Shown: positions 8,219 through 16,281 of the stretch, one piece after another
Position numbering within the stretch: the first letter of the stretch is position 1
Layout of the letters: each line of letters starts with the position of its first letter
NCBI GenBank assembly: GCA_020061465.1
Contig: JAGUYG010000039.1
Location: 1-32,600, forward strand
Direction: 5' to 3'
Source of the DNA: Ignavibacteriales bacterium
GTDB lineage: Bacteria > Bacteroidota > Ignavibacteria > Ignavibacteriales > Ignavibacteriaceae
DNA: 32,600 nucleotides
Position numbers and translations under genes: made by a program
The notes under the pieces: generated by a model
Told to the model about the DNA's origin: nothing
Seen by the model: the letters and a program-made list of their open reading frames with translations, nothing else
The model's database searches: none

Positions 8219-9318
8219 TAGTCTAAGTATTTAAAATTTAAATTCATCCGGCTTTTTTTAATTGTAAGATCTAAGCTAAAAATATTGTTAACTTCAATAC
8301 CCAATGGAGTAAGAATAATTTGATCATAATCGCTTGAAGATTTTATTTTTTCTACTAATCCTAATTCTGTACAATAATTATAACACCAATTTAAAAATTC
8401 CCTCATGGTTCTACCTTTATAAGTAACTTTGAATAATCCTTTCGCAATTTCCAACTTTTCAAAATCAAAATTATCCTTTTTGGGTAACCATGATCCGCCA
8501 GTTACTTCTAAAAATCTTAGAAACCAGTAAATATTCACTTTATGAACTTTGTTTTCCCAATTTCCGTTTGTAAGTATGGATAATAATAATCTCTTTTGTT
8601 CATTTGTCAAATTTATCGATGAAACATTTCTAGACGTGAAAAGATAGGGACTAAAATTTTTAATATATGCTTTACCCAAATTCGTTATGTGATAATTTCT
8701 ATCACTTAATTCAATTAATTCAAAATCTGATGCTAGTTGAACATGACAATTAAAGTTAGTGCGACTATTGGTGCGACTTCTAAAGGGATAAAAAATTTCA
8801 TTAAATGTAAGTGAATCCTTTTGTCGATCGATAAAGGTTTTCATTACTTTGTTTAACCAACGAAGATAACAAATCGTATAATTCTTAGGACTAGGTAATG
8901 CTAAACCTACATTGAGAGATAACTTTTCAATTGCATTAGAGTAGAGCTTTTGGGCATCGTTGAGTGAGTAGGTCTTTACTATTATCTTGTTTTCAACACC
9001 AAATTTTTCAACCAACAACCTATTGGTTTTATTTGTTTCTTCTGCATATAAAATACAATACTCTGTATTTTCTGTGAACCTTACATTTTTATAATTTACA
9101 ATTTGATTGAAACAGTAGTTTAATTTGTTCTTAGTATTCAATAAAGTTTCGAGTTCTACTATCAAATGTTTTCCTGATGAATTAGCTACTATAAAATCAA
9201 TTCTTCCAAAATCAGTAGTGATTTCTTGTCCTACAGTTTTAGAAATATCGAATCCCAACATAGTAGAGAGATGATCTAAGTTATAAAGTAAAGCCCATTG
9301 AACAAGCGATTCTGTCAT
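8218..9318 (-). CDS. Putative PD-(D/E)XK nuclease with winged-helix tail
   Basis: A 366-aa protein not assigned to a named family. The N-terminal segment reads FGRIDFIVANSSGKHLIVELET (D41, E55, E57), close to the GRID...VVELK core of NucS-type and many restriction nucleases. The usual catalytic Lys position is occupied by Glu. The remaining 250 residues are helical and contain winged-helix-like pieces, such as the stretch ending ITNLGKAYIKNF and the tail with LTPLGIEV, suggesting DNA recognition. The gene is coupled by TAATG to the MjaI-like gene; no methyltransferase is nearby. It could be the sensor or second subunit of a two-gene defence cassette, or a remnant of a restriction system. Function not established. 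Confidence 0.6.
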   Translation of the reverse strand: MTESLVQWALLYNLDHLSTMLGFDISKTVGQEITTDFGRIDFIVANSSGKHLIVELETLLNTKNKLNYCFNQIVNYKNVRFTENTEYCILYAEETNKTNRLLVEKFGVENKIIVKTYSLNDAQKLYSNAIEKLSLNVGLALPSPKNYTICYLRWLNKVMKTFIDRQKDSLTFNEIFYPFRSRTNSRTNFNCHVQLASDFELIELSDRNYHITNLGKAYIKNFSPYLFTSRNVSSINLTNEQKRLLLSILTNGNWENKVHKVNIYWFLRFLEVTGGSWLPKKDNFDFEKLEIAKGLFKVTYKGRTMREFLNWCYNYCTELGLVEKIKSSSDYDQIILTPLGIEVNNIFSLDLTIKKSRMNLNFKYLD

Positions 9319-9410
9319 TGATTTTTATTCAATTTTTTTTCTATTGATTATCCATAAAATACCAAATGTCATGGACAAAGTCTTGAATTTTCATTAAATG
9401 CTATGTTCTT

Positions 9411-10058
9411 TTACTCTCTCACATAAACCACCCGTCCAATATCTTCCGCTTCTCTGAATAACTGTTCGGCGAGAACTATCTGCTTATGAATTTTTATTCC
9501 TCCTTCGGCTAAACACTCAGCCATCCACGTGTTGCATGTGTTGAAAATGTGGTATTTACCGTTAGCTCTATAGAACTTTATGTTTCCGGCAAACCTCGAA
9601 CTTAAAATCTCAAAATTTTCGTCTTCATCGTGATGGTAAGTATTTTGAATGAACTTACAAATTTTTCGAAATCCTTCTTCACTCACCTTCAACTCAAGTG
9701 CAACATCGCACATTTCAAGATACTCTCTAACCGGGAAATTAAATCCCTCTATCCTTAATGCTGAAGGAGTAGGGAAGAACAATGCTTTAATGGCAAGCTC
9801 AACATCGAAATCGGGATACTGATAAAAGGCCGCATCACCCCATCCAACGTCAATATGTCTGGAGTGTTGAAAATCTTTTATATCGTGCCAAAGAGTTGTG
9901 TCTACTCTTGATGTCTCTATAACCAATCCCGTGTGCCATCGCTGCTTAACAAGATATAATGTAATTTGACTATCATCGATCTCATTCTCAGTGGATGCAG
10001 CAATGTGCGCAGGTGATGTATTCAGAAATAAAACCGCTATTGGAAATATTATGTTCAT
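9411..10058 (-). CDS. DUF2459 / TIGR02117-like exported protein
   Basis: 215 aa. The N terminus is hydrophobic (residues 2-20) with AHIAA, consistent with a signal peptide. Family-typical blocks are KQRWHTGLVIE, a VGWGDAAFY block, LFFPTPSALRIEGF and the final YHIFNTCNTWMAECL, in which Cys and nearby His/Asn recall an NlpC/P60-like thiol active site. The biochemical role of the family is not known to me. It is divergently oriented to the Nudix gene with a 76-base gap. Confidence 0.75.
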   Translation of the reverse strand: MNIIFPIAVLFLNTSPAHIAASTENEIDDSQITLYLVKQRWHTGLVIETSRVDTTLWHDIKDFQHSRHIDVGWGDAAFYQYPDFDVELAIKALFFPTPSALRIEGFNFPVREYLEMCDVALELKVSEEGFRKICKFIQNTYHHDEDENFEILSSRFAGNIKFYRANGKYHIFNTCNTWMAECLAEGGIKIHKQIVLAEQLFREAEDIGRVVYVRE

Positions 10059-10134
10059 TTTATTTTAAACTATTACTTTACAATTTAATAATTAAGAAAT
10101 TATATTGACACATAAAATTTAAGGCTTATTAGTT

Positions 10135-10623
10135 ATGAACGGCAGTATAAGCGCAGGTTTGTTGATGTACAGAATAAATGAAGGGGAACTTCAAATTTTT
10201 CTAGTTCATCCGGGCGGTCCTTATTTTAAGAAAAAGGATTATGGGTTTTGGAGTATTCCCAAGGGGCTTGTCGAAGAAGGAGAAAAAATGTTAGAGACAG
10301 CGAAAAGAGAATTTATTGAAGAAACCGGCTTAACTCCCGCGGGCAACTATATCGACCTCGGCTGGGTTGTACAAAAAAGCGGTAAGATTGTATATGCGTG
10401 GGCTTTTGAAAGCCGTTATTTCGATCCTGCCGATATGAAGAGCAACCATTTCGATATGGAATGGCCTCCAAAGTCCGGCAGGGTTACATCGTTTCCCGAA
10501 ATAGATAAGTGGGGATTCTTCGATTTCTCCGAAGCATCGAAGAAAATAAATTCTGCGCAGAAAGAATTTTTAATTCGTTTAAAAGAAAAGTTAGATTATA
10601 ATTTCAACAAGGATGTAAAATGA
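10135..10623 (+). CDS. Nudix hydrolase
   Basis: 162-aa cytosolic hydrolase of nucleoside diphosphate-linked compounds. The complete Nudix box is GLVEEGEKMLETAKREFIEETGL (about residues 44-66), preceded by the substrate strand YGFWSIPKG. The GSISAGLLMYR N terminus and the WPPKSGR segment resemble the group described as phosphohistidine/NTP Nudix proteins in Bacteroidota; the exact substrate is unknown. Its TGA overlaps the ATG of the asparaginase by four bases (ATGA at 10620-10623), so the two are translationally coupled. Confidence 0.9.
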   Translation: MNGSISAGLLMYRINEGELQIFLVHPGGPYFKKKDYGFWSIPKGLVEEGEKMLETAKREFIEETGLTPAGNYIDLGWVVQKSGKIVYAWAFESRYFDPADMKSNHFDMEWPPKSGRVTSFPEIDKWGFFDFSEASKKINSAQKEFLIRLKEKLDYNFNKDVK

Positions 10624-11597
10624 AAAGTATAATTTTAGTTTTAGCTACATTATTGATCTTTATCCTTACTCAAATAATAAATCTTCCAAGCCGTGAGACA
10701 AAAAGCAGCAGCTCAGAGCAATACACAATCGTAATTCATGCAGGCGCAGGAACTATTAGCAAAGACTTACCTGACTCAGTAAAAGAAGATTATTTTACTT
10801 CACTTGAAACTGCACTGCGCCTGGGTAGAGATCTTTTAGAACAAGGTACGGCAAGTATTGATGTGGTCGAAAAAGTTGTGAATTATCTTGAAGATGATCC
10901 CCGGTTCAATGCAGGTAAAGGAGCGGTTTATACTTCCGCCGGCACACATGAATTGGATGCTTCTATAATGGATGGTAAAAATTTAGCAGCAGGAGCTGTT
11001 TCGGCGGTAAAGCTAATAAAAAATCCTGTTTCGCTTGCAAGACTTGTAATGGAAAATACTCCGCATATTTTATTAACTGCCGAGGGCGCCGAAGCGTTTG
11101 GTAAGAAGATGAACGTTAAGTTTGAAGATGCCGAATATTTCAACACTGAGAAAAGATATCTGCAATGGCAGAAAGAGCTTGAGAAAAGTAAACAGGGAAC
11201 TGTTGGTTGTGTCGCATTGGATAAGCACGGAAATTTAGCTGCGGCTACTTCCACCGGAGGGCTTACAAATAAATTACCCGGCAGAGTTGGCGATACTCCA
11301 ATTATCGGAGCCGGCAATTATGCAAATAATAATACATGTGCCGTATCGGGTACCGGCAAAGGTGAACAGTTTATCCGCCACATGGCTGCATTTAACATTT
11401 CTGCATTGATGGAGTACAAAAATTATTCTCTTGAGCAAGCAGCAAATGAAGTTGTGCATGAACTATTTAATCCGGGCGACGGCGGAGTAATTGCTGTTGA
11501 TAAAAACGGAAGCTCTGCAATGGTGTTTAATACGCCCGGAATGTTTAGAGGTGTAGCAAACTCTGAGGGATTATTTGAAGTAAAAATTTGGGAGTGA
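10620..11597 (+). CDS. Isoaspartyl peptidase/L-asparaginase, Ntn-hydrolase type
   Basis: A 325-aa class 2 (plant-type) asparaginase that cleaves itself and hydrolyses L-asparagine or beta-aspartyl dipeptides. The catalytic nucleophile is Thr194 in KQGTVGCVALD, the new N terminus of the beta subunit. Supporting motifs are IVIHAGAGT near 37, RFNAGKGAV, ELDASIMDG, ATSTGGLTNKLPGRVGDTPIIGAG and the oxyanion region SGTGKGE. Residues 1-20 are hydrophobic after MKS, indicating export to the periplasm. The start ATG is fixed by the overlap with the Nudix gene. The stop (TGA 11595-11597) is followed within 16 bases by the DinB frame. Confidence 0.92.
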   Translation: MKSIILVLATLLIFILTQIINLPSRETKSSSSEQYTIVIHAGAGTISKDLPDSVKEDYFTSLETALRLGRDLLEQGTASIDVVEKVVNYLEDDPRFNAGKGAVYTSAGTHELDASIMDGKNLAAGAVSAVKLIKNPVSLARLVMENTPHILLTAEGAEAFGKKMNVKFEDAEYFNTEKRYLQWQKELEKSKQGTVGCVALDKHGNLAAATSTGGLTNKLPGRVGDTPIIGAGNYANNNTCAVSGTGKGEQFIRHMAAFNISALMEYKNYSLEQAANEVVHELFNPGDGGVIAVDKNGSSAMVFNTPGMFRGVANSEGLFEVKIWE

Positions 11598-11612
11598 AGA
11601 AAAGGAGATAAG

Positions 11613-12134
11613 ACGAAAAAACCCGAAAAAGGAACTTACCCATCGTATTACGAAAATTATTTAGTACATATTGTAGACGATGATCCAATTAAGCAGCTTG
11701 AAGCGCAAACTCTCGAATTACAAAATGTGATTAAGCACTTTGATGAAGAAACTGCAAATTATGCTTATGCTGAAGAAAAATGGACTGTGAAGGAAGTAAT
11801 TGGTCATTTATTAGATACTGAAAGAGTTTTAGCATATCGTGCGATGTGTATTGCAAGAGGAGAAACAAAAAATCTTCCCGGTTTCGATGAAAACAAATAT
11901 GTGAAAGCGGCAAATTTTAACAGACGAAATCTTTCCGATTTGATGAATGAGTATATAAATCAAAGAAATTCTACCATTTCACTTTTCAGAAGTTTTAACG
12001 ATGAAATAATCGATAGGATAGGAATTGCAAATGATCATGAGATAACAGTAAGAGCGATAATATTTATTGTTACTGCTCATGAAAAACACCACATTGAAAT
12101 ATTAGAGAAAAGATATTTACCTTTGGTAAAGTGA
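11613..12134 (+). CDS. DinB/DUF664 family protein with apparent ACG start
   Basis: A DinB-like four-helix protein, a family of putative metal-dependent thiol/bacillithiol S-transferases. Metal-binding His are plausible at VIGHLLDTERV and in the C-terminal AHEKHHIEIL. The annotatable GTG start at 11727 would give only 135 aa and remove the first helix. The same frame continues upstream without a stop as KKPEKGTYPSYYENYLVHIV, which matches the N terminus I expect for this subfamily. It begins at ACG 11613, 5 bases after a perfect AAGGAG (11602-11607). The start is therefore probably an ATG mutated to ACG, or a genuine ACG start. It is likely the last gene of the Nudix-asparaginase operon. Confidence 0.8.
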   Translation, partial: TKKPEKGTYPSYYENYLVHIVDDDPIKQLEAQTLELQNVIKHFDEETANYAYAEEKWTVKEVIGHLLDTERVLAYRAMCIARGETKNLPGFDENKYVKAANFNRRNLSDLMNEYINQRNSTISLFRSFNDEIIDRIGIANDHEITVRAIIFIVTAHEKHHIEILEKRYLPLVK

Positions 12135-12206
12135 TTCTTACGTAAATTATTTGCTAAATATTCCTTTAACAAAATGATGTTTGGTAAAGCAAAATTAAGA
12201 GGAATT

Positions 12207-13484
12207 TTAAATTACTTTATTAATTTCCAGTAAAATCTTTTTCGTAGCCCCTAAATTTTCCTTCACATAGTTAGAAGCAATTTTACCTTTAGCTTTTCTT
12301 AATTCATCATTACTGAAAATTGTTCTGAATTGTCTGTATGCTTCTTTTTTATTCCGTATTAAAATTCCTCCGCCTAATTTTAGCAAATGCTGTGACTCTT
12401 GTGAATTTTCAATCTTTGGTCCAAAAAGAACAGGTATTCCGTAAACCGCAGCTTCTAAAACATTGTGGATACTTTGCTTAAAGCTTCCTCCGATGAATGC
12501 TGCATCTGCATAAGTGTACAAAGTTAAAAGAATACCGATTGAATCGACTATTATAACTCTTTCCCCGTTATAATTATTTAGAAATGAGAAGCGGATGGTT
12601 TTTAACGAACCGGCAAACTCGTGTTCAATTTTTTCAAGATGGATTATTGTAGGTTCATGGGGTGCAATTATTAGAATAACATTTTTGTCGTACTTAGCAA
12701 GCTTTGAAAATGCGGGAAGAATCACTTCCTCATCAAGCTCCCAGGTGCTGCCTGCGACAAGCACTTTTTTACCTTTCAACAAATCGTCTTTTATTAATTT
12801 ATGTTCTTTAGCTCCGCTGCTTCGCTGATAAACTCTATCGAATCTTGTGTCGCCTACAGATAGAAGCTGCTCATCGGTACAGCCGAATTCTTTAAACCTA
12901 TTTGCATCCGCTTCAGAAACGGTTAAAATTCGGGTAATATTTTTATACAAGCTTCGGTGAAAGTTTTTAATGACAGGAAACATGCGGGGAGAATTGCTTT
13001 TCATTGTGGCATCGACAAGATAAATCGGGATACCGGCTTTTTTTAGTGCCCAAATATGATTAGGCCAAATATCGTATCTCATAAATACCGCAAGCGACGG
13101 TCGAACGATGGCAATGAAACGCTCAGCATTAAATTTTGTGTCGAATGGCAGATAACAAACTAAATCGGCATAAGGATACTTTCTGGAATTTTCGTATCCG
13201 GATGGAGAAAAAAATGTAACTAAGATATTTATGCGTTTATCCCTTTTAAGCTCTTCGATGATGGGTTTTGCCTGCTCAAATTCACCTAATGAAGAAGAAT
13301 GAAACCAGATTAACTTTTTAGTTTTATCTAATACTGCGGCATCAAGAATTAAATTCTCAAAAATTCTTTTTCGTCCGGCAATTCCCCTTCGTATTTTGGG
13401 ATTGAATAAACCTCCGAATGAAATTATAGAGAATAAAAAAGGAATAATTATGACGTTATAAAATATTTGCCACAGCTTCTTCAT
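12207..13484 (-). CDS. waaA: 3-deoxy-D-manno-octulosonic acid (Kdo) transferase
   Basis: GT30 glycosyltransferase that adds Kdo from CMP-Kdo to lipid A precursor at the inner membrane. The N-terminal hydrophobic anchor (about 5-25) is followed by IWFHSSSLGEFEQAKPII with the catalytic Glu (about E68). Next come the LVTFFSPSGYE block, FMRYDIWPNHIWALKK, VSEADANRF and the GT-B C-terminal half with VAGSTWELDEEV, IAPHEP, GGSFKQSIHNVLEAAVYGIPVLFGP. About 425 aa, normal length. The ATG at 13484 overlaps the upstream TGA (TGATG); an in-frame TTG one codon earlier is less likely. It pairs with the GT9 gene as an LPS-core unit. Confidence 0.95.
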   Translation of the reverse strand: MKKLWQIFYNVIIIPFLFSIISFGGLFNPKIRRGIAGRKRIFENLILDAAVLDKTKKLIWFHSSSLGEFEQAKPIIEELKRDKRINILVTFFSPSGYENSRKYPYADLVCYLPFDTKFNAERFIAIVRPSLAVFMRYDIWPNHIWALKKAGIPIYLVDATMKSNSPRMFPVIKNFHRSLYKNITRILTVSEADANRFKEFGCTDEQLLSVGDTRFDRVYQRSSGAKEHKLIKDDLLKGKKVLVAGSTWELDEEVILPAFSKLAKYDKNVILIIAPHEPTIIHLEKIEHEFAGSLKTIRFSFLNNYNGERVIIVDSIGILLTLYTYADAAFIGGSFKQSIHNVLEAAVYGIPVLFGPKIENSQESQHLLKLGGGILIRNKKEAYRQFRTIFSNDELRKAKGKIASNYVKENLGATKKILLEINKVI

Positions 13485-14473
13485 CAAGAATTTATCAACT
13501 GTTTTAATTTTTCAAAAACTAATTCGGGAGTTATTTCCATCATACACTTAAAATGTTTCTTCGGACATTTATCCTTACCGATGTGAGAACACGGTCTGCA
13601 AGTTAAAGAATTGTTTTCTAAGATTAAATTTTTGTTCTTATACGGAATGAATCCAAATTCTTTCACTGTTGAACCGAAAATGGCAGCTACCGGCACCTTT
13701 ACCGCACATGCCGTATGCATTAAACCGGAATCATTACAAACCACGGCTATACACTTTTTCATATCCGCAGCAGTTTGCAGCAAATTATTTCCATAGCAAA
13801 GGTTTATTGAGATCGGTGTGTTCTCAAATATTAATTTACATATTCCCTCATCCTCTGCACCCCCGAATACGGCTATCTTATATCCTTCTTCGTTCAATTT
13901 ATATCCCAATTGGATAAAATAATCAGCCAGCCATTTCTTTGTGAAATGCTTTGAGCCGGGACAGAAGCCAATCCATTTATCGCTGCTGCTGAATAATGGA
14001 GAAGATTGATTTGTTGAGATGAGATCCAATCCCTCATCATCTAAAACAAAATCGGGAATTGTTTCTGCATACCTATGTGGTATGGGCGGAAGGTGCTTCA
14101 AACGGTTAATTTTAAGATAAACTAAAAACAATTTTTTAATAGTTTGCTTTTTAAATCTTAATTTTTTTGCGCGGATACCCAAATAAATTTTTCTGCTTCT
14201 GAAATTATTTTGAAGGTCGATAACTAAATCGTACGACCGGGATTTCAACTCTTCCGACAATCGCTTATTTTGATTATCATTTCTTTCAAAATAAAATAGT
14301 TTGGTTAAGTAAGGATTATTAATTAGCACATCTTTGAAGTCTCTTCTAACAATAAAATCAATTTCCAAAGAAGGATAATTTTTTTTTATGGAACGAATTA
14401 GCGGGGTGGTTAATAAAACATCACCAAGTGAGCTGAGTCGTATGATAAGTATTTTTTTGCAGGATTCAAACAT
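13484..14473 (-). CDS. Glycosyltransferase family 9 (heptosyltransferase-like)
   Basis: 329-aa GT9 enzyme, probably ADP-heptose:LPS heptosyltransferase (WaaF/RfaF-like) acting on the cytosolic face of the inner membrane. Motifs are the N-terminal ILIIRLSSLGDVLLTTPLIRSI, then YDLVIDLQNNFRSR, WIGFCPGSKHFTKKW for the nucleotide-sugar domain, and VCNDSGLMHTACAVKVPVAAIFGST, all hallmark GT9. A cysteine-rich C-terminal segment CRPCSHIGKDKCPKKHFKC matches many RfaF proteins. It is coupled with waaA through TGATG. Confidence 0.88.
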   Translation of the reverse strand: MFESCKKILIIRLSSLGDVLLTTPLIRSIKKNYPSLEIDFIVRRDFKDVLINNPYLTKLFYFERNDNQNKRLSEELKSRSYDLVIDLQNNFRSRKIYLGIRAKKLRFKKQTIKKLFLVYLKINRLKHLPPIPHRYAETIPDFVLDDEGLDLISTNQSSPLFSSSDKWIGFCPGSKHFTKKWLADYFIQLGYKLNEEGYKIAVFGGAEDEGICKLIFENTPISINLCYGNNLLQTAADMKKCIAVVCNDSGLMHTACAVKVPVAAIFGSTVKEFGFIPYKNKNLILENNSLTCRPCSHIGKDKCPKKHFKCMMEITPELVFEKLKQLINS

Positions 14474-14872
14474 AAAATAATTCTATTTCTATATGGAAAT
14501 ATAAATAAGCAAGATGAAAATTCACTGCATGTAGATCCCATCACTCTATTTACAACAAAGGATTTTACACCGGTTCATTCTATTAGTAATCAAATCTTCT
14601 ACAAATTATAAAAGAAATGTAATGAATGATTATTACCCTATAATCATTGTTTTGTCATTCAGTAGTCATTCAATTGTTTAATTACAATAAATGACAGCGA
14701 AGCGAATGACTATGAATGACGGCAATCCTAATGACCAATGAATGAAATTTTCTCTTTTTGGTTCGGGCTTTGCCGAATTAGGGTATTATATATGCCGGTT
14801 AATCGTACTGTGAATTGAGGTTGCACTTTAGATTATTCTCCATTAACTTTTGAATCAAAAATTGAGGGCTTA
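14474..14872. repeat. Intergenic region with ATGAATGAC-type inverted repeat
   Basis: A gene-free stretch of about 400 bases. Bases 14654-14671 (GTCATTCAGTAGTCATTC) and 14704-14720 (GAATGACTATGAATGAC) form a near-perfect inverted repeat of about 17 bp; further AATGA/TCATT units lie around it (14622-14750). The region carries the promoters of the divergent GT9 and small-protein genes, but I could not assign them. Confidence 0.6.
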
Positions 14873-15145
14873 ATGACAACATTACCGCCGCCGGCAACAA
14901 AGTTCTTCCCGGATGATTCGCTTGAGAAAAAAATTTACAACATTGTTGAAAATCTTAGTGACTATCTGCCCATCGTAAACGATAGGAACAGGCTAGCATT
15001 TTCTCTTTATAAATTTATGCAGGGAGAAGGTGATCATCCGAATATTTTAATAAAATCAACCAAAATTAAGATTGAAGGAATAACTCCCGAAGAGTTAGCC
15101 GCCAAGATTTTACAAGAAATTGAGTCAATTAAATCAGGCGATTGA
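14873..15145 (+). CDS. Small conserved-looking hypothetical protein
   Basis: 90 aa, soluble, unknown family. A proline-rich N terminus (TTLPPPATKFFPDDS) is followed by two predicted helices, including DYLPIVNDRNRLAFSLYKFMQGE, and a C-terminal helix TPEELAAKILQEIESIK. GAGGG at 14864-14868 lies 4 bases before the ATG, supporting translation. It is convergent with fbp. No catalytic motif seen. Confidence 0.65.
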   Translation: MTTLPPPATKFFPDDSLEKKIYNIVENLSDYLPIVNDRNRLAFSLYKFMQGEGDHPNILIKSTKIKIEGITPEELAAKILQEIESIKSGD

Positions 15146-15221
15146 TTTTTGTTTGAACAATTCAGAGAGACAGGGGAACACGGACTGCCTCTAAAACTTA
15201 ATCATTTGTTGTTATTAATTG

Positions 15222-16241
15222 TTAGCTTCCTAATTTCTCGGAATGTATAAAATTTTCAACTAATTTAACATCTTCTGCGCTGCCGATGAAAATCGGTACC
15301 CTCTGATGCAGCTTTTCAGGTTTAATCTCCAAAATTCTTTGCTTTCCGTCCGATGCTCTTCCGCCTGCGGCTTCAACAATAAAAGACATTGGGTTACACT
15401 CATACATTAGTCTAAGTTTGCCGTTCGGATTTCTCGAGTCAGCCGGATACATAAAAATACCGCCGTATAATAAATTACGATGAATATCGGCTACCATTGA
15501 ACCTATATATCTCGAGGAATATGGTCTGCCTGAATCCTCATCTTCTTCTTGTAAATATTTAATGTATTTCTTCAGTCCGGGGTGCCAGTATTTATAGTTT
15601 CCCTCGTTAATACTGTAAATTCTACCCTTCTTAGGAATTTTAATATTCTCATGAGATAGTAAAAATTCACCAAATGCCGGATCTAAAGTAAAACCATGAA
15701 CACCGTGACCTGCAGTGTAAACTAAAATAGTGCTTGAACCATAAACGATATAACCCGCGGCAACCTGATTAATGCCAAGCTGCAAACAATCTTCCATAGT
15801 GCCGGGTGTACCGTCCGGAGTAATTCTCTTGTAAATTGAAAAGATAGTTCCAATGCTTATGTTAGCGTCGATATTGGAAGAACCGTCAAGCGGATCGAAA
15901 AGGAGAACGTATTTGCCTAATTTAAAATGCGAGGGAATATGAATCAGATTTTCTTCTTCTTCCGATGCCATTACACAAAGATGCCCCCCGTGGTCCATGG
16001 CTGTAAACATCATATCGTGTGCAAAGACATCCAGCTTTTTTACTTCTTCGCCATGAATGTTGTGACTGCCGGTAAAACCAAGTATATCCGCAAGTCCCGC
16101 TTTATTAACTTCAAGCGAAATAACTTTTGCGGCTAAGGAAAGATCGGATAGAAGTTTTGAGAGTTCTCCGGTGGCTTCCGGATGCATCTTCTCTCCCTCA
16201 ATTATATGGCGGGCTAAGGTCATGAAACGGAGTTTGAGCAT
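15222..16241 (-). CDS. fbp: Fructose-1,6-bisphosphatase, class I
   Basis: Gluconeogenic enzyme hydrolysing fructose 1,6-bisphosphate to fructose 6-phosphate. 339 aa, normal for class I. The metal/phosphate motif LLFDPLDGSSNIDANISIGTIF is intact. Also present are the EEEE metal cluster (SEEEENLIH), the substrate segment YIGSMVADIHRNLLYGGIFMYPAD and the C-terminal NPMSFIVEAAGG. The ATG at 16241 has a textbook AGGAGG seven bases upstream. It is the last gene of a minus-strand run with two ABC exporter genes, 40 bases after the nearest. Confidence 0.97.
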   Translation of the reverse strand: MLKLRFMTLARHIIEGEKMHPEATGELSKLLSDLSLAAKVISLEVNKAGLADILGFTGSHNIHGEEVKKLDVFAHDMMFTAMDHGGHLCVMASEEEENLIHIPSHFKLGKYVLLFDPLDGSSNIDANISIGTIFSIYKRITPDGTPGTMEDCLQLGINQVAAGYIVYGSSTILVYTAGHGVHGFTLDPAFGEFLLSHENIKIPKKGRIYSINEGNYKYWHPGLKKYIKYLQEEDEDSGRPYSSRYIGSMVADIHRNLLYGGIFMYPADSRNPNGKLRLMYECNPMSFIVEAAGGRASDGKQRILEIKPEKLHQRVPIFIGSAEDVKLVENFIHSEKLGS

Positions 16242-16281
16242 AAGCTACCTCCTCTTTTATTTTCGTTTAAGGAAAATACGA

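Noticed and set aside
10101-10135. TTGACA promoter before the Nudix gene
   Set aside because: The matching -10 position would overlap the start codon, so transcription would begin inside the gene.
14654-14720. attC-like site
   Set aside because: The inverted repeat lacks R-box cores and is not next to a cassette-type gene.
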